A DNA stretch of 7,217 bases from an uncultured Bacillus sp. (GTDB taxonomy: Bacteria > Bacillota > Bacilli > Bacillales > DSM-1321): NCBI GenBank assembly GCA_934215995.1, contig CAKQBC010000120.1, positions 1 to 7,217 on the forward strand, given 5' to 3'. The notes below the pieces were generated by a model. It was not told where the DNA came from and searched no databases. It worked only from the letters and a program-made list of their open reading frames with translations. This document shows positions 6,974-7,217 of the stretch, piece after piece (the first letter of the stretch is position 1; every line of letters begins with the position of its first letter). Both the position numbers and the translations under genes were made by a program.

Positions 6974-7002
6974 TTGAAAATTGCATGCTCACTTCGTATT
7001 AT
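6974..7002 (+). promoter_or_regulatory. Sigma-A promoter for the downstream gene
   Basis: A -35 box TTGAAA (6974-6979) and a -10 box TATTAT (6997-7002) are separated by the ideal 17 nt, each with one mismatch to TTGACA and TATAAT. The start would be near 7009, giving a leader of about 55 nt before a ribosome binding site at 7048-7054. The -35 overlaps an inverted repeat AATTTT-N7-AAAATT (6964-6982) that could bind a regulator. Confidence 0.7.
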
Positions 7003-7064
7003 ATATACGGAAATCGAAAAGAGATGATTAGGATATACATAGGCTAGAAGGTGATTAACATACT

Positions 7065-7124
7065 ATGGAACAGTGGAGACGAACAATAAACAATTCACAT
7101 GGCAGGTTTGAGTATGGAGTTTAA
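7065..7124 (+). CDS. Possible 19-residue leader peptide
   Basis: A short frame begins with ATG at 7065, preceded by AAGGTGA (7048-7054) at a 10-nt spacing, which is the best ribosome binding site in this leader. It encodes a polar, basic 19-residue peptide starting MEQWRRT and ends at TAA 7122-7124. The stop lies inside the first codons of the next frame (starts at 7099 or 7114). Ribosomes finishing it could restart on the downstream gene, so it may couple or tune its translation. It resembles no peptide I recognise. It might instead reflect a sequencing frameshift at the gene start, but the downstream N-terminus looks complete without it. Confidence 0.35.
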   Translation: MEQWRRTINNSHGRFEYGV

Positions 7125-7217
7125 AAATACTATCAGAGTAAAGTCCCTCATCATCTTAACCGTGCCTATCTTGTTTTCAACCTTTTTAACATACTATTTA
7201 TTGAAGGAACTCTATTT
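7114..7217 (+). CDS. N-terminus of an unidentified membrane-anchored protein (partial)
   Basis: The frame runs off the window edge after 34 full codons. It begins MEFKNTIRVKS and continues into one hydrophobic segment at about residues 10-28 (LIILTVPILFSTFLTYYLL). A short basic cytoplasmic start followed by one membrane helix is typical of membrane-bound sensors such as histidine kinases, chemoreceptors or GGDEF proteins. It also fits many other proteins, so no function is assigned. An in-frame ATG at 7099 would add five residues (MAGLS). Neither start has a strong ribosome binding site; GCAGG at 7102-7106 is the closest to the ATG at 7114. It is transcribed from the promoter at 6974-7002, separately from codBA. 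Confidence 0.55.
   Translation, partial: MEFKNTIRVKSLIILTVPILFSTFLTYYLLKELY

Overview
The window looks like chromosome from a low-to-moderate GC Gram-positive bacterium of the Bacillaceae. The signs are strong purine-rich Shine-Dalgarno sites, sigma-A type promoter boxes, a PyrR-type RNA attenuator, and protein families matching the Bacillus guanosine/nucleoside ABC importer. The genus is inferred from content, not proven. The theme is uptake and salvage of nucleosides and nucleobases. No mobile element, CRISPR array, tRNA or rRNA was seen.

Region 1 (1-3697) is a tightly packed three-gene block on the + strand: a double-domain ABC ATPase (nupO-like) and two membrane permeases (nupP- and nupQ-like). 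The genes overlap by 8 nt and 1 nt. In Bacillus the matching operon begins with a substrate-binding lipoprotein gene (nupN/BMP family). It is not in the window and would be expected just upstream of base 1.

Region 2 (3698-4180) is a 483-nt gap. Its first half holds no gene I can support, only a weak hairpin and small palindromes. Its second half is the main regulatory feature: a promoter -10 box (TATAAT), then a complete PyrR attenuator. This has a PyrR-binding loop matching the ARUCCNGNGAGGYU consensus at all 14 positions, an antiterminator that can form between 4029-4039 and 4114-4123, and a strong intrinsic terminator before the codB ribosome binding site.

Region 3 (4181-6704) is a codB-codA pair, cytosine permease and cytosine deaminase, overlapping by 17 nt. 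A strong bidirectional-looking terminator (6765-6796) ends it. The logic is a feedback loop: imported cytosine is deaminated to uracil, uracil phosphoribosyltransferase (not in the window) makes UMP, and UMP-loaded PyrR would bind the leader and stop transcription of codBA.

Region 4 (6797-7217) holds a gene-free stretch, a well-formed sigma-A promoter (TTGAAA-17-TATTAT), a possible 19-codon leader peptide, and the first 34 codons of a protein with an N-terminal membrane segment, cut by the window edge. Nothing here is a wholly new system. The most notable item is the PyrR attenuator controlling cytosine salvage, with its long hairpin nested inside the antiterminator.
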